From: [Muricauda] lutisoli (nom. illeg.)
GTDB taxonomy: Bacteria > Bacteroidota > Bacteroidia > Flavobacteriales > Flavobacteriaceae
Length of the DNA: 64,000 nucleotides
Reading direction: 5' to 3'
Assembly (NCBI RefSeq): GCF_017313105.1
Contig: NZ_JAFLND010000001.1
Span: 248,001-312,000 of the forward strand
In this document: positions 45,135 to 54,385 of the stretch, one piece after another
Position numbering within the stretch: the first letter of the stretch is position 1
Layout of the letters: the number at the start of each line of letters is the position of its first letter
Made by a program: the position numbers and the translations under genes
The notes under the pieces: generated by a model
The model's database searches: none
What the model was told of the DNA's origin: nothing
What the model saw: only the letters and a program-made list of their open reading frames with translations

Positions 45135-45968
45135 ATGTCCTTGGTTTACCTCGAATACGATTTTAAAGTAAGTCCCCTCCAACCTGCAACCGATATTTTG
45201 ATTGCGGAGTTGGGGGAATTGGGATTTGAAAGCTTTGTGGAAAACGAAACCGGTCTTTTGGCCTACATTCTCAAATCCGAATGGCAGGAAGATGTATTGG
45301 AGAAACTTTTTGTTACTCAGAATCCAAATTTTGAAATCAGTTGGACCAGCAAGGAAATTGAACAGCAGAATTGGAATGCCGAGTGGGAGAAAAACTTCCA
45401 TCCGATAAAGGTGGGCGACCGTTGTATGGTGCGTGCGCCCTTTCATGAAGCTGATGAGGTGGAGTACGATATTGTGATAGAGCCCAAAATGAGTTTTGGA
45501 ACGGGCCATCACGAAACTACGCATATGATGCTACAGCATATTCTGGATAATGATTTCGAAGGAAAATCGGTCCTGGATATGGGGTGCGGGACCGGCGTTT
45601 TGGCCATTTTGGCCAAAAAGAGAGGAGCTGCTGATACGGAAGCCATAGATATTGATGAATGGTGCTTTCTAAATACCCAGGAAAATGTGGAACGAAACGA
45701 CTGTTCCGATATTAAAGCCTTTCAAGGTGACAGTAGTTTGCTCAAAGGCAAAAAGTTTGATGTTATTCTGGCCAATATCAACAGAAATATCTTATTGGAG
45801 GACATTCCTGTTTATGCAGATTGCCTTAATAAGGGAGGGACACTATTTTTAAGTGGCTTCTATTTGAGGGATTTAGATGCAATTTCTTCAAAATGTGGTG
45901 CCTACGGTTTGGAATTTGAAAAAAATCTGGAGAAGAATAACTGGGTTGCAGCAAAATATGTAAATTAG
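45135..45968 (+). CDS. prmA: Ribosomal protein L11 methyltransferase
   Basis: SAM-dependent enzyme that methylates ribosomal protein L11. The 277-residue protein has an N-terminal recognition domain with WNAEWEKNFHPIKVGDR, the PrmA motif PKMSFGTGHHETTHMML, the SAM loop VLDMGCGTGVLAIL and the catalytic-site VILANINRNILL. It begins three bases after tpiA and precedes clpS by 22 bases. Confidence 0.96.
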   Translation: MSLVYLEYDFKVSPLQPATDILIAELGELGFESFVENETGLLAYILKSEWQEDVLEKLFVTQNPNFEISWTSKEIEQQNWNAEWEKNFHPIKVGDRCMVRAPFHEADEVEYDIVIEPKMSFGTGHHETTHMMLQHILDNDFEGKSVLDMGCGTGVLAILAKKRGAADTEAIDIDEWCFLNTQENVERNDCSDIKAFQGDSSLLKGKKFDVILANINRNILLEDIPVYADCLNKGGTLFLSGFYLRDLDAISSKCGAYGLEFEKNLEKNNWVAAKYVN

Positions 45969-45990
45969 AAAGTAGTAAACTTCGTTAGCT

Positions 45991-46266
45991 ATGGGTACTA
46001 GAGAAAAAGAGTTGGAAGATGTCCTTCTGGAGGAAGAAATCACTAATGAACATGAGATAGTTCTTTTTAATGACGATGTAAACACTTTTGATCACGTCAT
46101 AGAAACCCTTATAAAAGTATGCGAGCACACCCCTGAACAGGCAGAACAATGTTCCTTGATCGTACATTACAAAGGAAAATGTACGGTAAAAACCGGGGAG
46201 TACTCTTTTCTAAAACCCAAATGCAGCAAGCTGTTACAGGCTGGCTTGAGCGCTGAGATTGTTTGA
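45991..46266 (+). CDS. clpS: ClpS adaptor of the Clp protease
   Basis: A 91-residue adaptor that brings N-degron substrates to ClpAP/ClpCP. It shows EIVLFNDDVNTFDHVIETL, including the DD-x-N substrate-pocket region, and the helix EQAEQCSLIVHYKGKCTVKTG. The prmA-clpS order is common in this family of bacteria. Confidence 0.95.
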   Translation: MGTREKELEDVLLEEEITNEHEIVLFNDDVNTFDHVIETLIKVCEHTPEQAEQCSLIVHYKGKCTVKTGEYSFLKPKCSKLLQAGLSAEIV

Positions 46267-46431
46267 AGCCATCGTTGTGTATTTTGTTAATTTTAGAATA
46301 ATTGAATTTTGAATGATACTTCAAAACAAAAAGTTGATGAATTCTTTACCCTGACTTAGAGTAGCTTACCGTCCCATTTCTTTACATTTAGCCACAATAA
46401 TCAAAAAAACACTAACCACCCATTCTGAAAA

Positions 46432-47043
46432 ATGAGTGAATTTTTTAAGGCTGAACTAAAAGATCGTTTTTTGGAATATGCTCTGGAGCGAAGTGACTAT
46501 TTTGAAATCCAAACTCTTTACGACGAATTTTTGAGGCCCAATTACAGTCTGGAATACGTTCAGAAACTGGTTAAGGAAATCCAAACGTACGACCCGGATT
46601 TATTGGATGTAATGAGCGGCAATGGAATGGACATATTTATGTTGGCATCCACACCAAGTACAGAAGATTTTTTGAATGAGGGAGGGTTTATGAATCTTTA
46701 TGTAAAAGAAGAGGAAAAATGGGATACGTTTTTGGGACAATTGTCCAATACCCCAAAACTCTCCAAGGATGAAAAGAGGCGCCTTAAAAAAAGCGCACCA
46801 ACTTTGAAACGGGAAAAGACATTGCTTATTGGTTTAATTACGGCGGTGGCCATAAGTTTTTTGTTTACCGTGGTCAGTATTTTTAAAGAAACATTGTTTG
46901 AACCGGAATATGTTCCTGCCGATGAGTTTGAACGTAAAATGGACCAACTACGGGAGCAATATATTTTAGAGAACGAGAAACTTCAGCTAGAACTAAAGGA
47001 AACCCAGCGGATACTGGATTCTTTGGAAAACAAGAAGCTATAA
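46432..47043 (+). CDS. Hypothetical single-pass membrane protein
   Basis: A 203-residue protein with a cytoplasmic-looking N-terminal domain (YFEIQTLYDEFLRPNYSL), a basic stretch (DEKRRLKKSAPTLKREK) before one membrane helix at about 131-150 (LLIGLITAVAISFLFTVVS), and a coiled-coil C-terminus at about 163-200. I recognise no family. It follows clpS after 165 bases and ends at a hairpin. Confidence 0.75.
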   Translation: MSEFFKAELKDRFLEYALERSDYFEIQTLYDEFLRPNYSLEYVQKLVKEIQTYDPDLLDVMSGNGMDIFMLASTPSTEDFLNEGGFMNLYVKEEEKWDTFLGQLSNTPKLSKDEKRRLKKSAPTLKREKTLLIGLITAVAISFLFTVVSIFKETLFEPEYVPADEFERKMDQLREQYILENEKLQLELKETQRILDSLENKKL

Positions 47044-47048
47044 AAAAA

Positions 47049-47078
47049 GCTGCAACCTTTAATTTGCAGCCTTTTTTG
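47049..47078 (+). terminator. Intrinsic terminator
   Basis: GCTGCAA and TTGCAGC form a seven-base-pair stem around CCTTTAAT, followed by CTTTTTTG, just after the hypothetical membrane protein gene. Confidence 0.75.
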
Positions 47079-47101
47079 TTTGCGGAAAACGTAATGTTCG
47101 G

Positions 47102-48709
47102 CTAAGGCTTCATCCCTGGCTGAACTATTTTATAATTGGATTCAGCCTTGGCTTCCTCCACAATTTTCCTTACATCTTCCAATAGCTTTTTGGCATCATA
47201 AATAATACCATCCTTTATGGTGTACTTTACGCCCCCTACACGTTCAATGGTATTGTCTTCCTGTAGTTGAATTGCACCGGTACCGTAAAGGGATTTAAAG
47301 TTTTCCAACGGATTTTCCTCGGTAATTACAAAGTCCGCCAATTTCCCCACTTTAATGGTTCCAATTTCATCGTCCAATCCAAGGGCTTCAGCTCCGTTCA
47401 GGGTAGCTGCTTTGATTACTTCTAGCGGATGAAACCCTGCTTCGCGCATGAGTTCAAGCTCCCTGGGGTAAGCGAATCCGTATAGTTGATAAATAAACCC
47501 GGCGTCGGTACCAATGGTGACCCTTCCACCTCTGTTCTTGTACTCGTTCAAAAAGGTCATCCAAAGCCTATAATTTTCTTTCCAGTTTATTTCTTGTTCC
47601 GTTCCCCAATAATGCCAGTAAGAACCATGGGACTGTCTGCTGGGAGCATAAAACTCCCAAAGGGAGGGCAGTGTGTATTCTTCATGCCATTCGGCGCGTC
47701 TGGCTCTTTGCAGGTCCCTGTTGGCTTCGTATATGACCATGGTAGGGGAGATGGAAAAATCCAAGGAAATCAGTTCCTCCATAACTGCATTCCATTTATC
47801 GGAAAAAGGTTTTGCGGCTTGTGCCCACAGTTGACCGGCTTCACCAAAACGATCTTGTTCGTTTTGGTAATTGTAATCCAAAGAATAGTTCTGAACTGTT
47901 TTGTCATCGAACATGGCTTCGGGCAAACCGTACCAATGTTCCATGGAGGTTAGCCCAGCTCTTGCACTGTTCAGTACGTTCCATCTGCCTACGTACAACT
48001 GAGCGTGGTGTGTCTTGGATCGCAATCCCAATTTTTTGTTCTCGTCCAATGCGGCTGTCATCACTTCTGGCAGGCCTCCTCCAAATTTAATACCGTCGGC
48101 ACCTTTTTTAGCGTTGGCACGTACCCATTCGCGGGCAGCTTCAGGAGTTGTGATGTCCGCACGGCGGCGCTCACCGTTCAAACTGTTTCCAAACCAATTG
48201 TATGCTTGAATTCTTGGGGCGGTAATTTCGTTTTTGGCACTTTTTTTCTTTTGGTCAAGTACCCAATCAATTCCGTTTCCTGATCCTGGATCGCAAATAG
48301 TGGTAATGCCGTGTCCCATCCATAATTTAAAAACATATTCCGCAGGAGTTCCTTGTGAGCTGCCACCGATGTGTGCGTGCGTATCCACAAATCCCGGCAT
48401 TAAATACATTCCCTCGGCATTGAGCTCCTTTCCACCTGGTTTTAGTTGAGGTCTTCGGTCGGGGTTAATGTCCATTCCCGGGAAACCTACTACTTGCACC
48501 GATGCGATTCGGTTGTTCTCCACTACAATATCCACTGGGCCGATAGGTGGGGACAGTGTACCGTCAATAACCGTAACACCTCGAATGATCAATTGTGACC
48601 ATGGGCCTTCGCCTTCCGCTCTAGGTGGGGCTTTTTCGATTTGGGCATTGGAATAGAATCCCAACACTAAACAGACAATGAATAAAGTTTTGGTTGTAAA
48701 TGTCTTCAT
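47102..48709 (-). CDS. Exported amidohydrolase-family protein
   Basis: A 535-residue metal-dependent hydrolase with signal peptide ending YSNAQ. Key elements are PGFVDTHAHIGG (the N-terminal HxH metal pair), KFGGGLPEVMTAAL, SKTHHAQ (metal histidines), the Asp in VTIGTDAGFIY and the closing IGTIKVGKLADFVI. It resembles the large group of periplasmic imidazolonepropionase-like hydrolases in Bacteroidota; the substrate is unknown. It is monocistronic, divergent from the TonB receptor gene. Confidence 0.9.
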   Translation of the reverse strand: MKTFTTKTLFIVCLVLGFYSNAQIEKAPPRAEGEGPWSQLIIRGVTVIDGTLSPPIGPVDIVVENNRIASVQVVGFPGMDINPDRRPQLKPGGKELNAEGMYLMPGFVDTHAHIGGSSQGTPAEYVFKLWMGHGITTICDPGSGNGIDWVLDQKKKSAKNEITAPRIQAYNWFGNSLNGERRRADITTPEAAREWVRANAKKGADGIKFGGGLPEVMTAALDENKKLGLRSKTHHAQLYVGRWNVLNSARAGLTSMEHWYGLPEAMFDDKTVQNYSLDYNYQNEQDRFGEAGQLWAQAAKPFSDKWNAVMEELISLDFSISPTMVIYEANRDLQRARRAEWHEEYTLPSLWEFYAPSRQSHGSYWHYWGTEQEINWKENYRLWMTFLNEYKNRGGRVTIGTDAGFIYQLYGFAYPRELELMREAGFHPLEVIKAATLNGAEALGLDDEIGTIKVGKLADFVITEENPLENFKSLYGTGAIQLQEDNTIERVGGVKYTIKDGIIYDAKKLLEDVRKIVEEAKAESNYKIVQPGMKP

Positions 48710-48736
48710 ATGATTGGCTTAGTTGTTTTTTTTAAT

Positions 48737-48744
48737 CAAATATA
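48737..48744 (-). promoter_or_regulatory. -7 element for exported amidohydrolase
   Basis: On the minus strand it reads TATATTTG (TAnnTTTG), 27 bases before the start; a matching -33 was not found. Confidence 0.45.
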
Positions 48745-48886
48745 ATTCTCGTGGCAATCTAACATTCTTATTGATGAAAATTTAATGTTTTTTGAATTTA
48801 GACTGAAAAGAATAAAGATTTAATGAGCTAATTTAAGCAACCTATTGAAATTTTGTTAAATTGACGTATGCTAATTCAACAAACCA

Positions 48887-51691
48887 TTGACACTTTTTCT
48901 TAGACCTCATTCTTTTTTTTTGAAAAAAGGAAGTTTATTGACCATTTTTTTGATGGTACAATTGACGTTCTCACAAAATACATCCATTACTATTTCGGGT
49001 GATTCAAAAACACCTTCCGAATTCTTTGCCGAATTGGAGGACAAATCCAATTATACCTTTTTCTACCTCGATGATTGGATTGAAGATCTAGAGATAAAAG
49101 AAAACTTTGTGGATGCATCGATTTCCGAAATCCTTGATACAATTCTATCGGGCACAACATTGAACTTTTACCTATTGGAGGAGGAAAAACGCGTGTTTTT
49201 ATTGCAGAATACAGTGGTTTATGATCAATTGCCCCCGAGCTTCTATCAACAAAATGATTCAATGGCCAGTGTCCAGATTGCCTCGGAAAGTAGGGGTAAT
49301 CTTCCCCCGCCTACATTTTATAATGATGAAGTGTCTCAAACAGCACAAAAATTGCCTGTTGTGCGCATCGGTAGGGCCGATGAACAGAATTTAAAGTCAA
49401 CCTATCAATTGTCGGGAAAGGTAATTAATGCCCAAACGGGTGCGCCAATTCCAGATTTGGCCATAAGGGTGCGAGGAAGCGGTCGTGTTGCGGTAACCAA
49501 TGAGCAAGGGGAGTATGAGCTCGTTCTTCCAGCTGGCTATAATTTGATATCAACCAGTGCTATGGGGATTCGAGATTCGGAACGTGAAATTATAATGTAC
49601 AACAATGGCACCTTGGACCTTCAACTGCAAGAGAGTTTGGAGCAATTGCAAGAGGTTGTGGTCGAGGCGGATGCCGTAAGCAATGTGGAAGATGCCGTTT
49701 CGGGGAGTGAAGAGATAAGTTCCGAGGAATCCAAGGATATTCCGTTGGTACTCGGTGAACGAAATATTTTAGAAGTGGCCAAAGCACTTCCAGGAATTTC
49801 TTCGGCAGGTGAAGGTGCTACAGGACTAAATGTACGTGGGGGTAAAACCGATCAAAACTTGGTGCTGTTGGACGATGCGGTTATTTACAATCCAACGCAT
49901 TTCTTTGGAATTTTTCAAGCCTTGAACCCGTTTACCACAGAAAAAGTGAATATTTATAAAGGAGCACCTCCAGTGGAATTTGGCGGACGGCTTTCTTCAG
50001 TACTGGATATCGAGACCAAAAACGGGGATACGGAAAAAATTTCGGGTGAAGGTTCCATTGGTCCGGTCACAGGCAACTTGGCCTTGGAGTTTCCGATAAA
50101 AAAGGATACCTCTTCCTTAGTTGTAGGTGCCCGTGGAGCTTATGCCGATTGGATTTTAAAAGCATTGGATGAAGAGTCCTTGAACAATAGCGAGGCTTCC
50201 TTTTTTGATGGTATCATAAAATACCATCATAAGTTCAGCGAGAACAGTGAAATCAGGGGAACTGCCTATTACAGCAAGGATAATTTTAGTATAACCTCGG
50301 ACTCGCTTTACAATTACAGTAACAGATTGGGTTCTGTTCGGTGGGCCCACAAGCTTAACGAGAAAAGTACCGGAGTGCTTACGGCAAGCAACAGTAACTA
50401 TAATTTTGGTATTGATTATGAAGGTGAGGGCAACAGTAATTTCGAATTGGATTACACCATAAATGAATCGGAGTTGCGCTATAAATTGAACACTCGATTA
50501 AATGAGACGCACACTCTGGATTATGGTCTATCGGCAAAATATTACGGAGTGGAACCGGGAAATGTTGAGCCTAAAGGTCCCAACTCCAACGTGGAACGCA
50601 TTTCCATTGATAAAGAACAGGCGTTGGAGGGTGCCCTCTTTATAGGTGATGAATTTAAGGTATCGGAAAAGTTGCTTTTAAATGTTGGGGCACGATATGC
50701 TTTTTATGCGGCCATGGGAGAGGCAACACAAAATACCTACCAAGAAGGTGCACCACGGAGTGAATCCACCGTTCAAGATACTATAAGTTACGACAGCGGT
50801 GAGTTTATTAAAACATATGGTGGTCCAGAAGCCAGGGTATCGGCAAGGTATTTGTTCACCCCCGATTTCTCGGTCAAAGCCAGCTTCAACAACTCATATC
50901 AATTTATCCACACGCTCTCCAATAATACCACGGTGTCCCCCATAGATACCTGGAAATTATCGGATTTGAACATTAAGCCCCAAAAAGGATATCAGGCCAC
51001 TTTTGGTTTTTTCAAAAATCTCAATGACAATATGTATGAGTTGAGTTTGGAAGGGTACTATAAACAAATGGATGATGTACTTGATTTTAAAACAGGGGCG
51101 GACCTTTTGCTCAATGAAAATGTGGAGACCGAAGTGCTCCAAGGAGAAGGTAAAGCCTATGGCGTTGAATTCTTATTGAAGAAGAACAGGGGCGACTTCA
51201 ACGGCTGGTTGAGCTATACCTATTCTCGTTCTAAGTATAGATTTGATGGCGATACCAGTGAGGAACGTATCAATAACGGGGAGTTTTTTCCATCTAATTT
51301 TGATAAGCCCCATGACCTAAGTGTTATTGCGAATTACAAGTTTACAAGACGATATAGTGTGTCCATGAACTTTGTTTATCAGACGGGAAGGCCCATTACC
51401 TATCCCGTGGGGACCTTTAGGTTCAATAATGCGGATTATGTAACCTTCAGTGACCGGAACAAATTCAGGATACCCGACTACTATCGATTGGATTTAGGAA
51501 TCAATATCGAAGGGAACCACAAAAAGAACAAACTAGCGCATAGTTTTATCACCATTCAGGTGTACAATGTGTTGGGCAGGAACAACCCATATTCTGTCTT
51601 TTTTGTAACGGAAGATGGTGAAGTTAAAGCATTGCAAAGCTCGATATTTGGAGTTCCAATTCCTTCCATAACCTATAATTTCAAGTTTTGA
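48887..51691 (+). CDS. TonB-dependent receptor with STN-like and carboxypeptidase-regulatory domains
   Basis: Outer-membrane active transporter. The frame starts at TTG 48887; a later TTG at 48920 (before KKGSLLTIFLMVQLTFSQN) would also give the signal peptide, and no ATG is available. An N-terminal STN/secretin-like region (about residues 30-110) suggests contact with an anti-sigma factor, although no sigma/anti-sigma pair lies adjacent. It is followed by a CarboxypepD_reg domain (YQLSGKVINAQTGAP), the plug with GLNVRGGKTDQNLVLLD and a 22-strand barrel. It leads the operon with two DUF4249 lipoproteins and an A2M-like protein. Confidence 0.92.
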   Translation: MTLFLRPHSFFLKKGSLLTIFLMVQLTFSQNTSITISGDSKTPSEFFAELEDKSNYTFFYLDDWIEDLEIKENFVDASISEILDTILSGTTLNFYLLEEEKRVFLLQNTVVYDQLPPSFYQQNDSMASVQIASESRGNLPPPTFYNDEVSQTAQKLPVVRIGRADEQNLKSTYQLSGKVINAQTGAPIPDLAIRVRGSGRVAVTNEQGEYELVLPAGYNLISTSAMGIRDSEREIIMYNNGTLDLQLQESLEQLQEVVVEADAVSNVEDAVSGSEEISSEESKDIPLVLGERNILEVAKALPGISSAGEGATGLNVRGGKTDQNLVLLDDAVIYNPTHFFGIFQALNPFTTEKVNIYKGAPPVEFGGRLSSVLDIETKNGDTEKISGEGSIGPVTGNLALEFPIKKDTSSLVVGARGAYADWILKALDEESLNNSEASFFDGIIKYHHKFSENSEIRGTAYYSKDNFSITSDSLYNYSNRLGSVRWAHKLNEKSTGVLTASNSNYNFGIDYEGEGNSNFELDYTINESELRYKLNTRLNETHTLDYGLSAKYYGVEPGNVEPKGPNSNVERISIDKEQALEGALFIGDEFKVSEKLLLNVGARYAFYAAMGEATQNTYQEGAPRSESTVQDTISYDSGEFIKTYGGPEARVSARYLFTPDFSVKASFNNSYQFIHTLSNNTTVSPIDTWKLSDLNIKPQKGYQATFGFFKNLNDNMYELSLEGYYKQMDDVLDFKTGADLLLNENVETEVLQGEGKAYGVEFLLKKNRGDFNGWLSYTYSRSKYRFDGDTSEERINNGEFFPSNFDKPHDLSVIANYKFTRRYSVSMNFVYQTGRPITYPVGTFRFNNADYVTFSDRNKFRIPDYYRLDLGINIEGNHKKNKLAHSFITIQVYNVLGRNNPYSVFFVTEDGEVKALQSSIFGVPIPSITYNFKF

Positions 51692-53019
51692 TGAATTGTA
51701 AAGGAGGCTTATATCGAATAATTTTGGCTATCATGCTCCTTACATTACTTGGAGCATGTCTGGATGAATTGGAAATAGAAACACTCAACCAAGATGAGCA
51801 ATCCGCTGCCTTGGTTGTGGAGGCCGTTCTTACAGATGAGATGATTACCCAGAAGGTATATTTAAGCCGAAGTAGTTTTCGCTTGGATCTGGAGACCGAT
51901 ACCGTTTATAACCCGTTTATCCCTTTGGGAAGCCGTACCCTTGATTCTGTGGATATGGAAGGAGGGGCCACCGTACGTGTGCTGGGAGACGATGGTGCCG
52001 AGTATCAATTTACGGAAGGTGACGAGGGCGTCTATCTTTCCAATCAACCATTTGCTTTGGAAATGGGTGTTGGGTATACCTTGGATATTACAACAAGAAA
52101 TGGTGTGGAATACATATCGGACCCATTAACTGTTCAGGGAAATTCTCAATTGACCAACATCTACGCCGAAAAGGCTGTTAATGATAATGGAGAGGAAGGA
52201 GTGGCCATTTATGTGGATAGCCAACCAATGGAGGGGGAAAGTCAATTTTTTAAGTATGTTTATGAGGAAACTTATAAAATAATACCGCCGTTTACCAGTG
52301 ATTTTGAGTTCGTTTTAACTGATTATGACCCTTGTGCCCTTCCAGAACCCACCTATAATTTGGAAGTGGTCGAAAAAACCGGGGAAAGCGTATGTTTTAA
52401 TACCGTTGCATCCGATCAAATAGTGCAGGGAAGTGCATTGGGTGTATCAAACTCCAATGTAAGCAGGCAAATGGTGCGGTTCATAGGGAAGGACAATTTT
52501 ATTATTTCCCATCGATATAGCATTCTGGTGCAGCAGCAAGTACAGTCGGCCGATGCCTATTCTTTTTATGAGACCCTAAATAGTTTTTCCCAGTCCGGTG
52601 ATATATTTTCCCAGATTCAACCAGGGGCATTGTACGCCAATGTGCAAAGAAAAGATGGAAGTGCAGAAAATGTTTTGGGTTATGTGGAAGCCGTAGGGGT
52701 GTCGGACCAAAGGCTCTTTTTTAATTACGAGGATTTTTTCCCTGATGAGGAATTGCCCCCTTTTCCTTTTAACTGTAATTTATCAAGTCCACCAGAATCT
52801 CATATATCGTATTGTTTTTCAGGACCAACAGGGCCTAATCCATGTCCTATTTCAATAATTGAGAGTGTGGACCAAGGTATTATAAGTTTTTATGCATATT
52901 ACACTGAGGGATCGGTCCCTACCGCCACCTGTCCGGGTCCTTATATTGTGGTCCCTAGAATTTGTGGTGATTGTCTTTTGGGACAAAAAGAGGTGCCGGA
53001 TTTTTGGATAGAAGGATGA
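51691..53019 (+). CDS. DUF4249 lipoprotein 1
   Basis: A 442-residue probable outer-membrane lipoprotein (lipobox LLGAC, Cys at about 22). DUF4249 features include the N-terminal LVVEAVLTDE strand, KVYLSRSSF, RHYSILV-like HRYSILVQQ and the FFPDEELPPFPF motif near the C-terminus, with several cysteines at the end. DUF4249 proteins pair with TonB receptors in Bacteroidota, likely as surface partners for ligand capture. The ATG overlaps the receptor stop (ATGA). It is 29-40 percent-looking similar by eye to the next gene, an estimate rather than a measurement. Confidence 0.87.
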   Translation: MNCKGGLYRIILAIMLLTLLGACLDELEIETLNQDEQSAALVVEAVLTDEMITQKVYLSRSSFRLDLETDTVYNPFIPLGSRTLDSVDMEGGATVRVLGDDGAEYQFTEGDEGVYLSNQPFALEMGVGYTLDITTRNGVEYISDPLTVQGNSQLTNIYAEKAVNDNGEEGVAIYVDSQPMEGESQFFKYVYEETYKIIPPFTSDFEFVLTDYDPCALPEPTYNLEVVEKTGESVCFNTVASDQIVQGSALGVSNSNVSRQMVRFIGKDNFIISHRYSILVQQQVQSADAYSFYETLNSFSQSGDIFSQIQPGALYANVQRKDGSAENVLGYVEAVGVSDQRLFFNYEDFFPDEELPPFPFNCNLSSPPESHISYCFSGPTGPNPCPISIIESVDQGIISFYAYYTEGSVPTATCPGPYIVVPRICGDCLLGQKEVPDFWIEG

Positions 53020-54374
53020 GTTACAGAACATACATATATGGTTTGGTACTTATTTTCTCTGTATATGCCTGTGTAGAGCCTTTTGATGCAACTTCGGACA
53101 TATTTTCCGACACCAGCATGGTTGGAACTTTGGTGGTAGAGGCCAATATAACAGATGTAGCGGCTGTTCAGAAAGTATTCTTAAGTCGAATGCAGCGCGT
53201 GGAAAATGATAGTACTGTGAACGTGGAAGAGCAAAGTCTATTTAATGTGCACACGCCCATTATAATTGAACGCGGACTTGAACCTGAATTTGAAAATGGA
53301 GCAAACGTTGAAATTAGAACGGATAATGGCACGGTGTATCCATTTGAAGAAACCGAAGATGGAACATACGAGTCCATAACTCCATTCAGGGCCATGCCAA
53401 ATAGCTCGTACCAATTGTATGTGTCCACTGCAAATGGGGAAGAATATACTTCTGAACCCATGATGCTTCCCCAAACTTCGAATATTGATAATATATATGC
53501 CGAAAGAATGACCAGTGATACAGGGGTTGATGGTGTTGGTATTTTTGTGGATGCTTCCTTTTCGACCGATGGAAGTAAATTGTTCAGATATGCCTACGAA
53601 GAGACCTATAAGATTATAGCGCCTTATTGGACTCCATATGAATTCGAAATTATACGTGACCAAACTGAATTCGTTTATGATGATTTGGGGAATGTAGTGG
53701 AAACTTTATATCCAGATGTGCAATTGGTTCCTAGGGCAAGGGAAGAGGGTGTGTGCTATAGGACGGATTTTTCTACCGGAGAAGTTTTGTTGAATGGGAA
53801 CGTGCTTAACGGAAATAGGGCAGAAAGGACCATGGTACGTTTTATAGCCACTGACAATCCCATCATATCCCATAGGTACAGTATATTGGTCAAACAGAGA
53901 GGCGTTTCCAGAGCGGCATTCGATTTTTATGAGAAGCTGGTAGCATTTTCTCAGAGCCAATCACTATTTAGCCAGGTGCAGCCTGGTAGCTTGGAGGGAA
54001 ACGTGTACCATATTGATGGCGATGCCCCTGTTATTGGTTTTTTTGATGTGAGTTCGGAGGTAAGTCAACGTCTGTATTTCAATTTTGAGGATTTGTTTCC
54101 TGATGAACCACTTCCGCCATATTTTGGAACCATCAATTGTGAAAATCCAATTGCCCCAATTCTTGGTAATCCTGAAAGGGATGGACCTACCCCTCCAGAA
54201 GACCAATGCTCAAGTGGTTTAATAGGTCGAGTAAAACAAGGATTAGTGGAATTCTACCTCGATAATGATGATCCACCTGGCGAATGTGAAGGGCCTTATT
54301 TGGTGGTCCCTGCGATATGTGCTGATTGCAATGTGGTAGGGTCAAACGTAAAACCCGATTTCTGGATCGATTAA
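53016..54374 (+). CDS. DUF4249 lipoprotein 2
   Basis: A second DUF4249 protein of 452 residues, from the ATG at 53016 that overlaps the previous stop (ATGA); the in-frame start at 52971 is less likely, as MSYRTYIYGLVLIFSVYAC gives a clean lipoprotein signal. Shared blocks are LVVEANITDV, VFLSRMQRV, HRYSILVKQRG, YFNFEDLFPDEPLPP and the Cys-rich tail CADCN, so it is a tandem duplicate of the gene before it. Confidence 0.87.
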   Translation: MSYRTYIYGLVLIFSVYACVEPFDATSDIFSDTSMVGTLVVEANITDVAAVQKVFLSRMQRVENDSTVNVEEQSLFNVHTPIIIERGLEPEFENGANVEIRTDNGTVYPFEETEDGTYESITPFRAMPNSSYQLYVSTANGEEYTSEPMMLPQTSNIDNIYAERMTSDTGVDGVGIFVDASFSTDGSKLFRYAYEETYKIIAPYWTPYEFEIIRDQTEFVYDDLGNVVETLYPDVQLVPRAREEGVCYRTDFSTGEVLLNGNVLNGNRAERTMVRFIATDNPIISHRYSILVKQRGVSRAAFDFYEKLVAFSQSQSLFSQVQPGSLEGNVYHIDGDAPVIGFFDVSSEVSQRLYFNFEDLFPDEPLPPYFGTINCENPIAPILGNPERDGPTPPEDQCSSGLIGRVKQGLVEFYLDNDDPPGECEGPYLVVPAICADCNVVGSNVKPDFWID

Positions 54375-54385
54375 AAACACAGCTT